DNA from: Cytophagales bacterium
Lineage (GTDB): Bacteria > Bacteroidota > Bacteroidia > Cytophagales > 172606-1
Length of the DNA stretch: 64,000 bases
Reading direction: 5' to 3'
Assembly (NCBI GenBank): GCA_030448185.1
Contig: JAUJNL010000013.1
Location: 1 to 64,000, forward strand
Shown piece after piece: positions 1 to 11,255 of this stretch (positions are counted from its first letter, which is position 1; each line of letters begins with the position of its first letter). Below the pieces are notes generated by a model that was not told the origin of the DNA, did no database searches, and was given only the letters and a program-made list of their open reading frames with translations. Made by a program: the position numbers and the translations under genes.

Positions 1-672
1 CAGCCGCACGTACGTAAAAGGCTCGGTGTTGTGCCAATCCTTCAGCCAGGGATTGTAGGCCAAAAACTCCGTCCACGGCAATATATAATCAAAACGTAAC
101 GACGAGGTTTCAGGCGTATTGGCAAATACAGCAGTAACCTGGAAAACTTTCTGATTATCCACCAGTATACTTTTACCAATGGCAATCTCCGGCGATTTAA
201 AATACTTCCGTGCTAAATCAGCTGAAATGGCTATCCCAGTCGGAGAACTGAGTGAATTAGCAATTGTACCCTGAATCAGCGGAAAGCTGAATAAGTAAAA
301 AAAACCTTCACTGGCAAACCGCCCTGACTCCATATTAATTTGATCACCAACCGTGAATGCCGCTTTGGTTTCCCAGGAAACGACACAGGTTTGTACTACT
401 TCAGGTATTTTACGCTTCAGTTCCTCATACAATAGACCTTGGGTATGTGCATAGGCTTCAACCCTACCATTTCCCGGATAGGCACGGGTCATTACCCGAA
501 ATAAATGCTGATTGTCCTTATGAAAAGAGTCCATTAGCCACTCATCACGTACCCACAAACCAATGAGCAGGGTCATAGTCATCCCAACCGACAAGCCCAA
601 AATGGTAACTGCCGAGAAACCTTTATACCTGATCAAGTTCCGGAAAGCGATGGTAAGGTAGCTTCGAAGCAT
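1..672 (-). CDS. FtsX/MacB-type ABC transporter permease (P7), partial, runs off window start
   Basis: Reading the minus strand from the ATG at 672 gives MLRSYLTIAFRNLIRYKGFS followed by a hydrophobic helix (VTILGLSVGMTMTLLIGLWV) and a periplasmic domain with the YRVM-type and ARKYF segments typical of the MacB periplasmic core. Only the N-terminal ~224 residues are present and they are in one frame. The family (about 790-815 aa) sits in the inner membrane and works with an ABC ATPase and a membrane-fusion adaptor. It is the most downstream of at least seven paralogous permeases in this window, 91 bp after the next one. Family assignment is secure; substrate is unknown. Confidence 0.85.
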   Translation of the reverse strand, partial: MLRSYLTIAFRNLIRYKGFSAVTILGLSVGMTMTLLIGLWVRDEWLMDSFHKDNQHLFRVMTRAYPGNGRVEAYAHTQGLLYEELKRKIPEVVQTCVVSWETKAAFTVGDQINMESGRFASEGFFYLFSFPLIQGTIANSLSSPTGIAISADLARKYFKSPEIAIGKSILVDNQKVFQVTAVFANTPETSSLRFDYILPWTEFLAYNPWLKDWHNTEPFTYVRL

Positions 673-763
673 AATTATAAGCTGTTAGCGGTTCTGTTAG
701 CAATTAGAATTTTGAAAGACAAACCGGCTAACAGCTACGTGCTAACTGCCAACCGCTACAGGA

Positions 764-3211
764 CTACTCACTTCGCAGGCTCTTTACCGGATTAGCTAAT
801 GCTGCTTTTATGGAATGGTAACTCACAGCGATGAGGGCCGTTAGCAATCCCAGTCCTCCGGCCAGGACAAACAATTCCCAGCTTAAAGCTATTCGATAGG
901 CAAATGCCTGCAACCATTGTTGCATAAAATACCAAGCCACCGGAACAGCTATTGTGCAGGCAATCAGGGTCAACCGGATAGTTTCCCAGTTCAGCAACAG
1001 CCAAACTTGCCTGACAGAAGCACCCATTATCTTACGGATTCCTACTTCCTTGGTCCGGTTCAGGGCATTCAGACCCGATAAACCGAACAGGCCCAAACAG
1101 GCGATAAGAATCGCAAAAACGGTAGCAGCACGGATTATTTTCAGCCACCGTTGCTGTGAATCATAAAGTTTGGCTACCTCCTGATTGAGAAATGAGTAGC
1201 TAAAAGGATCTCGATCCGTAATTGTATTCCAGGCACGGTTAATTTTAGGGATGGTGGCTTGCCCACTGCCAGGACGAAGTTTGAACCAATAGTAACTGGC
1301 CCACTTAGGATCTAATTCATGCATGGCCGGCCCCAGCGGCATGGTGAGGCTATTAAAATGATAATCCTTTACGACCCCAATAATTTTCCTTTCGATAGAT
1401 GAATTGAATTCCCCTATTTTGGCCTCAGGACCAAGCATTTTAAACAAGGTTTGATTTACCACAACTGCTTTTTCGCCCTTCTTCCGGGAAGTATCTGATT
1501 GGATTGCAGGGGAAAAATTGCGCCCTTGGGTAATGTTAAGCCCTAGCATGGTAAAGTAGTCATAATCCACTCTAAGCACCGTGACTCCTTGCTTCTTGTC
1601 ACCGATTTGATAGTGATTGGTGTTGTACCCTTGCCCAAAAGTATGTCCGGTACTGGCAAAAAAACTAATCCCTGGTTCGGTGGCCGCAAAAGCCTGTAAA
1701 CGTTCCCGGATCAAGGCCGTCTTCTGCGGATTGCCCCAATGTTGGTTTTTCACTGCAAGGATCTGTTCTTTATCGAATCCTAAATCTTTTTCATTCACGA
1801 ACTGCATTTGCCGGCTAATGACAAACGAGGCTATCAACAATGTAATGCAGGCTGCGTACTGGAAAACGACCAGTGTACGGGAAAGGGCAGGCTTGATCCG
1901 GAACGTCTGATGCTTTTTAACAATGCTTAAAGGCTTGAAACCGGATATGAACAAAGCCGGGTACAATCCGGACAGGCCACCGACCAAAATAGCTGCCACA
2001 GTTAAAGCCAGCAGGATAGAATCTGTCCGGAGCAGGCTTACATCAATGTTTCCTTCAATCAGGATATTGAAATAAGGCAGCATCACCATTGCCAGCCCCC
2101 ACCCTGCGATTACAGCCATCCCCACAATCAACTGCGTCTCTATCCAAAATTGTCCGATAATCTGTCTTCTCCGGGCCCCGATTACTTTGCGTAATCCGAC
2201 CTCCTGCGAACGGGCAGCCGTATGCGTCAGCGTAAGTAATACATAATTTAAACAGGCAATCAGCAGGATGACGGCAGTCAGGCAAACCAGCTGGTAAATA
2301 TTGCGCAGGGAAGTATAATGCCCCCACGGGGCTGAAATGTTATAATGTCCATCGGCAAAGCGGCGGGTCGTGAGATTAAAATCTGCTTCACTGCTATTTA
2401 TATCTTTAAGCAGACTTTTGAAATACTTCTTCCCGAAATGGTTCAGCCGGACGTTAAACGATTCCGGAGAAACGCCTTCGGCTAATTCTATAACCGTCAG
2501 TACGGAGGAAGAATTAGTGCCTTTGGCTAAATCTTCCTGGTAATAAGGCAGGGCCGTAATCGGAATGACAAAGTCAAATTGCAAACTGGATTGGACGGGA
2601 GCATCTTTGGCTACGCCAGTTATGGTGAAAAGGGCCGGTTTCTCCCAGACAATTTCCAATGTTTTGCCTATAGGATCTTCATTACCAAAATAGCGCCGGG
2701 CTGCATTTTCAGAGATAACCAGATTATTTCTGGCTTCCAGCGCACTCCCGGGATTTCCCTGCAACAATGGGAAGGAAAATAGCTGAAAAAAGTTTGCATC
2801 CGTGAATAAAACCCGGTCTTCCTTATAACCCTGATTCCGATAGCGGATTGTTTCGCCCCAGTGGTTTTTAAACCGCAGTACCTGTTTTATTTCCGGGAAA
2901 TTGGCTTTTAAATCACCAGCCAGGGTCATGGGTTGCTCCAGTTGGTTGTTCTTATCCTCTTCGTGCAAAAGGGTAGCCAAAAAACCACTTTGGGGAGGTT
3001 CCTCAGCCCGGTTAAAAAGATTGGTCGCCTCCAGCCGGTATAAGCGGTCAACATTGGCATGAAAGCAGTCAAAAGCCCTTTCGTGCTGAACATACAGGTA
3101 AATCAACAGGCAGAATGCAATACCCATTGCCAGCCCGGTGATGTTAATAACCGAGTAAACCCGGTTCCGGAGAAGGTTTCGAATGGACACCTTGAAATAA
3201 CTACGCAGCAT
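764..3211 (-). CDS. FtsX/MacB-type ABC transporter permease (P6), intact
   Basis: 815 aa, the only complete uninterrupted permease of the array. The start at 3211 is preferred over the in-frame ATG at 3316 because MLRSYFKVSIRNLLRNRVYS matches the N-terminus of the other paralogs. Visible parts: TM1 at about residues 20-42; the MacB periplasmic domain to about 280; a first FtsX block with SQEVGLRKVIGARRRQ; a linker helix near 430; a second periplasmic domain; a second FtsX block with RTKEVGIRKIMGASVRQ; and the terminal NPVKSLRSE. It has no ATP-binding motifs, so it needs a separate ATPase, presumably the one at 15365-16060. The ligand is not predictable. Confidence 0.92.
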   Translation of the reverse strand: MLRSYFKVSIRNLLRNRVYSVINITGLAMGIAFCLLIYLYVQHERAFDCFHANVDRLYRLEATNLFNRAEEPPQSGFLATLLHEEDKNNQLEQPMTLAGDLKANFPEIKQVLRFKNHWGETIRYRNQGYKEDRVLFTDANFFQLFSFPLLQGNPGSALEARNNLVISENAARRYFGNEDPIGKTLEIVWEKPALFTITGVAKDAPVQSSLQFDFVIPITALPYYQEDLAKGTNSSSVLTVIELAEGVSPESFNVRLNHFGKKYFKSLLKDINSSEADFNLTTRRFADGHYNISAPWGHYTSLRNIYQLVCLTAVILLIACLNYVLLTLTHTAARSQEVGLRKVIGARRRQIIGQFWIETQLIVGMAVIAGWGLAMVMLPYFNILIEGNIDVSLLRTDSILLALTVAAILVGGLSGLYPALFISGFKPLSIVKKHQTFRIKPALSRTLVVFQYAACITLLIASFVISRQMQFVNEKDLGFDKEQILAVKNQHWGNPQKTALIRERLQAFAATEPGISFFASTGHTFGQGYNTNHYQIGDKKQGVTVLRVDYDYFTMLGLNITQGRNFSPAIQSDTSRKKGEKAVVVNQTLFKMLGPEAKIGEFNSSIERKIIGVVKDYHFNSLTMPLGPAMHELDPKWASYYWFKLRPGSGQATIPKINRAWNTITDRDPFSYSFLNQEVAKLYDSQQRWLKIIRAATVFAILIACLGLFGLSGLNALNRTKEVGIRKIMGASVRQVWLLLNWETIRLTLIACTIAVPVAWYFMQQWLQAFAYRIALSWELFVLAGGLGLLTALIAVSYHSIKAALANPVKSLRSE

Positions 3212-3369
3212 ATGTCTGAACGTTGATTTATAGTATAATTGTCTGAATTGCTGATGGCGGTTAGGAAGATGATTGATAGAATAAAAATAGACTACGGGCA
3301 GATGGCTACATATCATGGTCTATTGTCAATCACAATAAACATTTCATCACTGCTATCAACGGTTCTAAC

Positions 3370-5743
3370 TTACTCACTCCGCAAACTCTTCACCGGGTTA
3401 GCCAGGGCTGCTTTGATACTTTGAAAGCTCACTGTAAACAAGGCAATCAGCAGCGACATGACTCCGGCCAGCACAAATATCCACCAGTTTATCTCAATCC
3501 GATAAGGGTAGTTTTTCAGCCACTGTTCCAGGAAATACCAGGCTACCGGAGTCGCAATCAGCAAAGAAATGGCAATCAGACCTACATATTCCCTGGAAAG
3601 CAGACTTACGATACTGGAAAGGCTCGCTCCTAATATCTTGCGGATACCAATTTCCTTGGTACGGCGTTCAGCGGTGTAGGCAGCCAGACCAAACAAGCCC
3701 AGACAGGAGATAAAAATGGCTAATCCGGCAAAGGCATTCGCCAGATGACCTACCCGTACCTCGCTGGCGAACTTTGCATTGTACTCATCGTCTACGAACC
3801 GGTAATCAAATGGGTAAGAGGGCGAATATCGGGCGAAAATCCGTCCTGCTCCGGCAAGGGCCGTTTGCAGATTTACGCCTTTCTTTAGCCGGATATTTAG
3901 TATATTCTTTCCGTTAAACTGATTAAAAACAGCTATTGGCCGAGAATTTTCGTATGGCGATTCTATTACTACGTTATCCAGCACCCCTACTATATTCCAG
4001 TCTTTACCCGCAAATTTGATTTGCTTGGTCAACGGGTCAGCTAAACCCATTGCTTTTACGGCTGCCTCATTCAGCAAAACGGCCGATGAATCAGTTGACA
4101 GTTCTCGGTAGAAGCCCCTGCCTTGAGTTACGTTCAGCGCAAAAGTCTGTACAGAGTCAGAGTCAGCCGAAGTAGGGCACAGTAGGATCTTGTCGGCAGG
4201 CTGCTTACCGGTCCAGCCCATGTCATCTATGCTGCTCCAAATCTGGGTAATCGGGGCAGAGGTATAGGCTACTGCCGTAACCAGGCCCGAATTCAGCAAG
4301 TCCTGCCGGAATACTTCGTAATGCTGACGTAGTTCCTTATTCATGTCTATCATTACCAGGTTATTTCTCTCATATCCCACTGGCCGGTTTTGGAATGCTG
4401 CAGTTGCTGGTTAATAACGATTACGCCAATGATAAGAATAATCGAAAAAGTAAATTGCAGATTTACCAGAAGTTTACGGGGTAAACTGGCATTTTTTCCT
4501 GCCTGCAAAGTGCTTTAATACCCGGATGGGCCGGAAAGAGGAGAGGTAAAAAGCAGGGTACAATCCCGCCAGCATTCCGGCTAAAATAGCTACACCTAAT
4601 CCAACCAACCAGTAGGCAAAAGTCCTGAAAATAAATCCAGCTTTTTGTCAGTCAATTTAAACCAAGGCATACATAGAACCACTAGTGCCACGGCTAGCCC
4701 AAATGCCAGCAAAGCCAGCAGATTTGATTCTCCCAGAAATTGCAATATGAGGCTTCTCCGGGAAGAACCTACCACTTTGCGGATACCAACTTCCTTAGCC
4801 CGCTTTTCGGAACGGGCCGTAGCCAGGTTCATAAAATTAATGCAGGCAATGAGCAGGATAAAACCGGCAATCCACGAAAACATCTGCACATATTCAATGA
4901 GCCCACCTGCAGCCTCTCCATTCTCAAACTTGTCGTATAGCCGTAGTTTTGCCAATGGCTGCAGAAACAGTCCTTCTTTTACCAAATCTTTATCTTTTGT
5001 GGCGAGAAACCGAAGAATTTTCGGGTTTACCTGTGATTCAGTCGCGTGGGGCTGCAACTGTACATATGTCTCGCCGTCATGCTGTTTCCCCAGTTATTTT
5101 CCTCACCCTTTAACCCGGGGTTCAGGCTCAGTTTGAGGCTATAAGGCAAAAATACAGTCAAACTTCAGGGTGGAATTGTCGGGTACATTGGCCAGTATCC
5201 CCGTAACCTTCACATCTACCTGGGAGTTTTTGTCGTCAAATCGGATGATTTTACCAATGGATCTTCATCCCCGAAAAGCACTTTAGCCTTTTCTTCGGTG
5301 AGGATAATGGAGTTGGGATCATTTAAGGCCGTTTTGGGTGAGCCTTGTAACATCCGGAAAGAAAACATCTTCAGGAAGGTGGAATCGACGAAGCGACTGC
5401 TCAGGTTAATTTTTTTATCCCCTATCCGCAGTAACGAGGAATGATTCCAGTCTACCCGGCAAGCGTATTGTATTTCGGAAAACTCACTTTTTAGGCCGTT
5501 TGCCAGGGAAAATGGCGTAGGACTGCCCGTACTGATCGTGCCGTCAAAATTCCAGTTGTGCTTTACCTGATAGAGCTTGTCATAATTTTTGTGGAAAGCA
5601 TTGAATGTAAGCTCATCATGAACCCATAGCATAATCAGGAAAGCACAAGCCATCCCGACAGCCAACCCGGCAATATTAAGGAAAGTATATCCTTTATTTT
5701 TCCGGAGGTTGCGGAAAGCAACCGTAATGTAGTTTCGAAACAT
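3370..5743 (-). pseudogene. FtsX/MacB-type ABC transporter permease (P5), frameshifted
   Basis: Homology to the neighbouring permeases runs from MFRNYITVAFRNLRKNKGYT (start 5743) to NPVKSLRSE (stop at 3370), but in three open stretches: 5743-5216, 5057-4596 and 4380-3370. The segments between are recognisable in other frames, for example the second-half entry helix with LQFTFSIILIIGVIVI near 4450-4500. Total span is 2,374 nt (about 791 codons), the normal family length, so only a few single-base indels separate it from an intact gene. Both FtsX blocks are visible (KRAKEVGIRKVVGSSRRS and RRTKEIGIRKILGASLSS). It may be a real pseudogene or an intact gene with sequence errors; the latter is favoured. 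Confidence 0.75.
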
Positions 5744-5819
5744 AGTATTGGGCAGTTTGGGTTTAGCTTTTTTATTAAGTAAAAAAATGGCTAACAGCTA
5801 ACTGTCAACCGCTATAAGG

Positions 5820-8232
5820 CTACTCACTCCTAAGGCTCTTTACCGGATTGGCCAGAGCTGCCTTAATAGCTTGTGAACTGACTGTTAAGAGAGCCAACAG
5901 TAGGGCTCCGGTACCAGTCAGGCCAAAAACCCACCAGCTCAGGCTTGTCTTGTAGGCAAACTCCTGCAGCCACTGGCCCATAGCATACCAGGCAATGGGA
6001 GTGGCTATAAGCATGGCTATCAGGACCAGCTTCAGGAAGTCCTTAGAAAGCAAGGCTACAATACTGCTTACTGAAGCACCTAACACCTTGCGAATCCCCA
6101 CCGCCTTGGTCCGTCGTTCAATCAGAAACATAGACAGCCCCCAGAGTCCTAAGCAACAAATTACCAAGGCTAAACCCGCGAATATGCGCAGGAGTGCAAA
6201 TTGACGGACTTCTTCCTGGTACAATCCCTGCAAGCTTTCGTCGAGGAAACGAGGCTCGTACAGCATATTGGGATTGAACTGTTTCCAGACCCGCTCAATA
6301 GCTGCTAAGGTGGCGGGATAGTTAGTGGTTTGCAGCTTAAGCCCCACCGAATGGTAGAAATAAGGGAAATTCATGATTACCATCGGCTGGATAGCTTTGT
6401 GCAGTGAACTGGTATGAAAGTCTTTGACTACCCCGATAATTTCGGCTTGAATATTATTAATGCCAATCTGAATACGGCGGCCAAGTACCTGTTCCGGCTT
6501 GGCAAAACCCATCGTTTTGACAACCACTTCATTGACGACAAACACGTATTTTCGTTCCCCGAACGGAATACTCGCTGCATTCGTCAACGTATCACGAGGT
6601 TCTAAGAATCGGCCAGCCAACAGCTTCAGGCCGTAAGTGCGCAGATAACCGGCATCCGCAGCGATTAACTTTACATCTACTGACGCATTGGGATTACCTG
6701 AGTCTGGAATAAGGCTGGTGTCAAAGTTATTGTCCGAAGTAGGCGCTCCCAAGGCAAATGATACTTCGGCTACAGCCGGGATCTGGCGTAACAATTCATA
6801 GAATGCGGGACGACTCGCACTTTCGCTGGCTACATTGACCGTTAGAATAGATTCACGGCGAAAACCAAGGTCTTTTTCCCGGAACAGCTTCATCTGCTGG
6901 TAAACCACTATTACCCCTACCGCCAGCACCAGTGAAATGGTAAATTGAAACACTACCAAGCCCTGACGTACCCATCCCTGACTACTGCTAATGGCTAGCG
7001 GCCTTGATCGGAGTGCTTGTACCGGCTTAAACCTTGTTAGTACAAATGCCGGATATAAGCCTGCCGCCAGGGTAGTGAACAGCGTAAGGATGGCCAGGAA
7101 AGCAATAACTTCTGTCCACTCTAAGGCAATCTGCTTTTCCAGAAAATCGTTGATAACGGGCAGCAGTGTATGGGTTAGCAGCAAGGATAAGCCCGAGGAA
7201 AGTGCCGTTAGCCATAAGGCTTCGGCAAGAAACTGACTCACCAGCTGCTTTCGGCTGGCTCCTGCTACTTTGCGAACCCCCACTTCCTTAGCCCGGATCA
7301 TGGTGCGTGCCGTAGAAAGATTGATGAAGTTCACGCAGGCCAGCAGCAGCACCAGCAGCCCTACCGAACCAAAAACCCATAAGTACGCAGGGGCAATAGC
7401 CGGAACGTATTCGGTCCCTGCATACCGGGTATTGAAATGAATATCATGCAAAGGTTGCAGGGTAAGTTCCCGAAACCGCTGGCCTTCGGGCTTCATGTAC
7501 TTACGGCCTACTCTTTTCAGGCGGGAATCATACTTTCCGGGTAACTGACCTTCGGGCAATAAAGCAAATACACTTCCAGCCGAACGCAGCCCCCATTGGT
7601 TAATGTCAAATTCAAAGTAGTCTTTAAGCGTTTTATAGGATACAAGTAAATTTGCCCGCAGACTGTTTTGCGCAGGCATATCCCGCAGCACACCCGCTAC
7701 TTGCAGCACTACTTTTTGACCTAAGCGAAAGGTTTTACCAACCACATCGGTCGTACCAAAGTATCGTCGTGCAGTGCTTTCACTTAAGATCGCTTGGTTG
7801 GGTTGGGCCAGAGCGATACGGGCATTACCAGTTATTATTTCCAGGTCGAAGAGGTCTAAAAACTCCGGCTCAGCAAAAAGTGCAGCTTCTTCCGACAATA
7901 TCTTATCCGGTGAAATAACCACGTATGCGTTTTCTTCCGTATGAACGCTGGCTATCTTGGTCCATTCAGGAAAATCAGTGCGTAAAGCGGAACCTAGCGG
8001 ATGGGGTAATACTTGAGTATTCCGTTTCTGTGCCGTTATATTCAATCATATTCACCCGGTAAATACGGTCGCCAAGCTGGTGATACCGGTCAAAGCCCCA
8101 TTCATAATGAACAAACAAAAGGATCAGCAAACAAGCGGTAAGCCCTAATGTCAATCCCAACAAATGAATACCCGTAGTAGCAGGATGCTTACGAAGGTTT
8201 CTGAAAAGATTTTTGAGGTAGTTGCGCAACAT
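5820..8232 (-). pseudogene. FtsX/MacB-type ABC transporter permease (P4), one frameshift near the 5' end
   Basis: The start is at 8232 (MLRNYLKNLFRNLRKHPATT). The first frame covers TM1 and the beginning of the periplasmic domain (to about 8000) and the second frame covers the remaining ~730 residues to NPVKSLRSE at 5820. The two frames overlap at 7975-8045, so a single indel accounts for the break. Span 2,413 nt, equal to about 804 codons, normal for the family. FtsX blocks: MIRAKEVGVRKVAGASRKQ and RRTKAVGIRKVLGASVSS. A Uma2-type gene starts 43 bp away on the opposite strand, an arrangement repeated at 14.8 kb. Confidence 0.8.
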
Positions 8233-8275
8233 ATTGATTTCAGTTTTGAGTATCTTTAAAAAAATTTATGGCAAC

Positions 8276-8742
8276 ATGGAAGCAAATGAATTTGATCACA
8301 TCGAAGCTTACCAGTCTGAAGATATTATGTCACTGAACCACTCTCGTATTATAAATCGCATTGGGGTAGCCTTGAACCGTTATGACGATGAATACGATGT
8401 TTTCCCCGAACTGGAACTAGAATTATCCACTGGTAAATGCAAACCCGATGTTTCGGTGTATAGAAATTTACCTTCCGACTGGTTCAACGATATTATCTTT
8501 TATAACCAAGCCCTATTATTGCGGTTGAGGTATTATCTCCCAGGCAAGCCGTTACAGATGCTACCGACAAAGCTTTTAAGCAGTATTTCCCGGCAGGCGT
8601 TCAAGTGGTTTGGTTAATTATTCCGACCATCCGTATTGTGCAGGCACTACTTCCTGATGGCTCCATTCAAACCTGGTCAAATGGAATTATGAAAGATCCG
8701 ATCACCCATATGGAAGTAGATTTAGCATATCTTTTTAAGTAG
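8276..8742 (+). pseudogene. Uma2 family (DUF820, PD-(D/E)XK-like) protein, copy A, frameshifted
   Basis: Reads MEANEFDHIEAYQSEDIMSL from 8276, continues through KPDVSVY to about 8515, then shifts frame and continues as AVEVLSPRQ, YFPAGVQVVWLIIP and DPITHMEVDLAYLFK to the stop at 8740-8742. The shift fits loss of one C in a CCCC run (GCCC before TATTATTG); restoring it gives QAPIIAVEVLSP, matching QPPLIAIEIQSP in copy B. The PD...ExxSP pattern is the nuclease-like core of Uma2 proteins, a family abundant in Cyanobacteria and some Bacteroidota and of unclear function. It is divergent from permease P4 with only 43 bp between starts. A TATCTTTA box lies at 8251-8258. Confidence 0.75.
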
Positions 8743-8777
8743 ATTTCTTTTCGTACTGCAAAGTACCAGCGCAAATT

Positions 8778-11144
8778 TCATTCACTCCTTAGACTTTTCA
8801 CCGGGTTGGCTAAAGCTGCTTTCACGGACTGGAAACTGACTGAAACCAAGGCAATCAGCAGGGCAAGGCCACTAGCCCCCAGGAATACCCACCAGCCGAT
8901 GCTGATCCGGTATTCGTAATCTTCCAGCCAGCGGCTCATAGCATACCAGGCAATGGGGAGCAGCAATGACAAAGGCAATCAGGACCAGCCGGACAAACGC
9001 CCTGGATAATAAGGCTACGATGTTACCTACCGAGGCACCTAATACCTTACGGATACCGATTTCTTTTACCCGCCGCTCTGCCGTATAGGTAGCCAGCCCG
9101 AACAGTCCAAGGCACGAAATCAGGATGGCGATGCGGCAAAGTAATTGAACAGCTTGCCAGTCCGCTGGTCGGCTTTGTACATCTGGTCATAACTGTCGTC
9201 CATAAAATGATACTCGAACGGATAGGCCGGGTTGTATTCTTTCCAGACTTTTGAGCCGCCGCAATAGCCTGTGAGGCGTCTTTGCCGGTTGTTTTTACGT
9301 ACAGGTTCCAGCACTCATCCGGATAGTAGTAAAGGATGGCAGGCTCAATTTTATGACGGATGGATTTAAAGTGGAAGTCTTTTACTACTCCGATAATAGT
9401 ACCTTCCGCATCCCAGAGCTTGAAGCGTTTTCCGATGGGATCTTTAATACCCGCTTCTCTGACTGCTGTTTCATTGAGAATGAAATGCGTAGAATCAGCT
9501 TTAGAACCCGTAAAGTTGCGCCCCTGCAGAGGAATATTGAGTGTTTTCAGAAACTCCTGATCCACAGCCATCGGGTGATCTATGAATGTCCGTCTGGGGT
9601 CTTTGCCATTCCAGTCGGTGTCTCCGGTAGTGCTGCCAATATCTAGCAGGTTACCACCCGAACGGGTTACTCCTGTTACGCCTGACTGCTTTAGGAGTTC
9701 GCTGCGAATGCTTTCGAAGTGCTTAGTCATCTCGCCTCGCATACCAAACGAAAAGACATTTTCCCGGTCGTATCCGAGTTGCTTCTTGCGGATATAGTCC
9801 AGTTGGCCGCCAATCACCAGTGTACTGACAATCAGAATTACGGAAGCGCTGAACTGCATCACTACCAGCACCTGACGGAAAACAGAGCTGGAGGCACTTA
9901 GGCTAAATTTTCCTTTCAGAATTTGTAACGGATGAAAAAGACGACAACAGCAAGGCTGGATAGGTACCGGCCACCGCCAAAGTCACCACCATCATCCCTC
10001 CCAACAGCAACAACAGGTCAGGGCTGAGCATATTCAGGCTTAACTTCTTGCCTGATAATTCATTATACAGAGGGCATTAGCAGGGCTATGGCTATCAGGG
10101 CTACCCATAGAGCCAGTAGGCACACAATAGCTGATTCTCCCAGAAACTGCCCGAACAACTGCTTCCGGTGCGCTCCGATGACCTTGCGTACGCCTACTTC
10201 TTTGGCCCGTTGCGTTGCCTGAGCCGTAGCCAGATTCACATAATTAATGCAGGCAATGAGCAGCACCACCACCCCTACGATGAAGAAAATCCGTACGGTT
10301 TGCATCCCTTTTTCGGTACCATCGGCAGCGTACAGGTGCATATGATGCAAAGGTTGCAGGGAATAATGAGCAGCGCCTATGGCTTCCTTCTGGCTACGGT
10401 GGTGAATGGCGGTCAATTTCCTGGCTATGGTTTCCGGCGAGAAACCCGGCTGGAGCTGCAAAACGTCCAGAAGTAGTAATTGCCCCAATCCTGAATCCCA
10501 ACTCTTCCAGTGGTCGCCGGGCTTATACTTATCCTTGAGAATGTCCAGCGGGAAGAAAACAGTGTATTGGATGCTTGAGTTAGCAGGCAGGTCTTTTATA
10601 ACACCGCTGACGGTGTAATTGTTTTTCTGGTCAATCTGAATGACTTTGCCTATCGGGTCGGCATCCCCAAAATACTTCCGTGCCGTTGATTTGGTCAGTA
10701 CAATTGATTGTTTGTCAGGGAAAGGAGTTTTCACTTCCTTTTACCAGATTAAAATCAAACAGCGTAAAGAATGCCGCATCTGCGTAAGCGCATTGGTCTT
10801 CCGTAAATGTTTTATCGCCGTATGTGAACAGGGAAACATTGTGATTCTGAGTTACCCGGACGGCCTGCTTTACCTCGGGCACTTCTCTGAGTGCCGAAGA
10901 AGCTACCGGTCGCTGTGTCCCCTCCCAGGTCTGCTTGCTGCCATCGGTCCCGATGTGAGCGACTACCAGTACACATGTGTTCACCGTGCTGGTGAAAGCG
11001 GTCATAGCTCAATTCATCCTGCACCCATAGAAACAACAGTACGGCTGTAGTGAGTCCTAAAGCCAAGCCACCAATATTGATCGCTGAGTACACTTTGTTA
11101 CGCCTCTTATTACGAAAGGTAATGTTTATTTATTTGCTCATCAT
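8778..11144 (-). pseudogene. FtsX/MacB-type ABC transporter permease (P3), several frameshifts
   Basis: A paralog read in pieces: a start region at 11144/11141, then YSAINIGGLALGLTT with TM1, the periplasmic domain (about 11005-10550), the first FtsX block with QRAKEVGVRKVIGAHRKQ (about 10190), the second half from about 9870, and NPVKSLRSE at 8778. At least five frame changes are needed, and a TAA falls at codon 5 after either possible start. Span 2,367 nt (789 codons), the normal length, so no large part is lost. Of the permeases it is the most damaged. Whether it is a pseudogene or poorly sequenced cannot be settled from the sequence alone. Confidence 0.7.
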
Positions 11145-11255
11145 AATAATCATCTTTTAACTTTTAGAGTTTGTCAATTAGCCCTTAGTTTTTTTAATGA
11201 ATTGAATATAAAAAACGGTTAATAGCTAAAAGCAGGCTGCCAACCGCCTAGAATC

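Noticed and set aside
8222..8275. Earlier start for Uma2 copy A at 8222
   Set aside because: The extension overlaps the permease start on the other strand and is not shared with copy B; the ATG at 8276 aligns with copy B.
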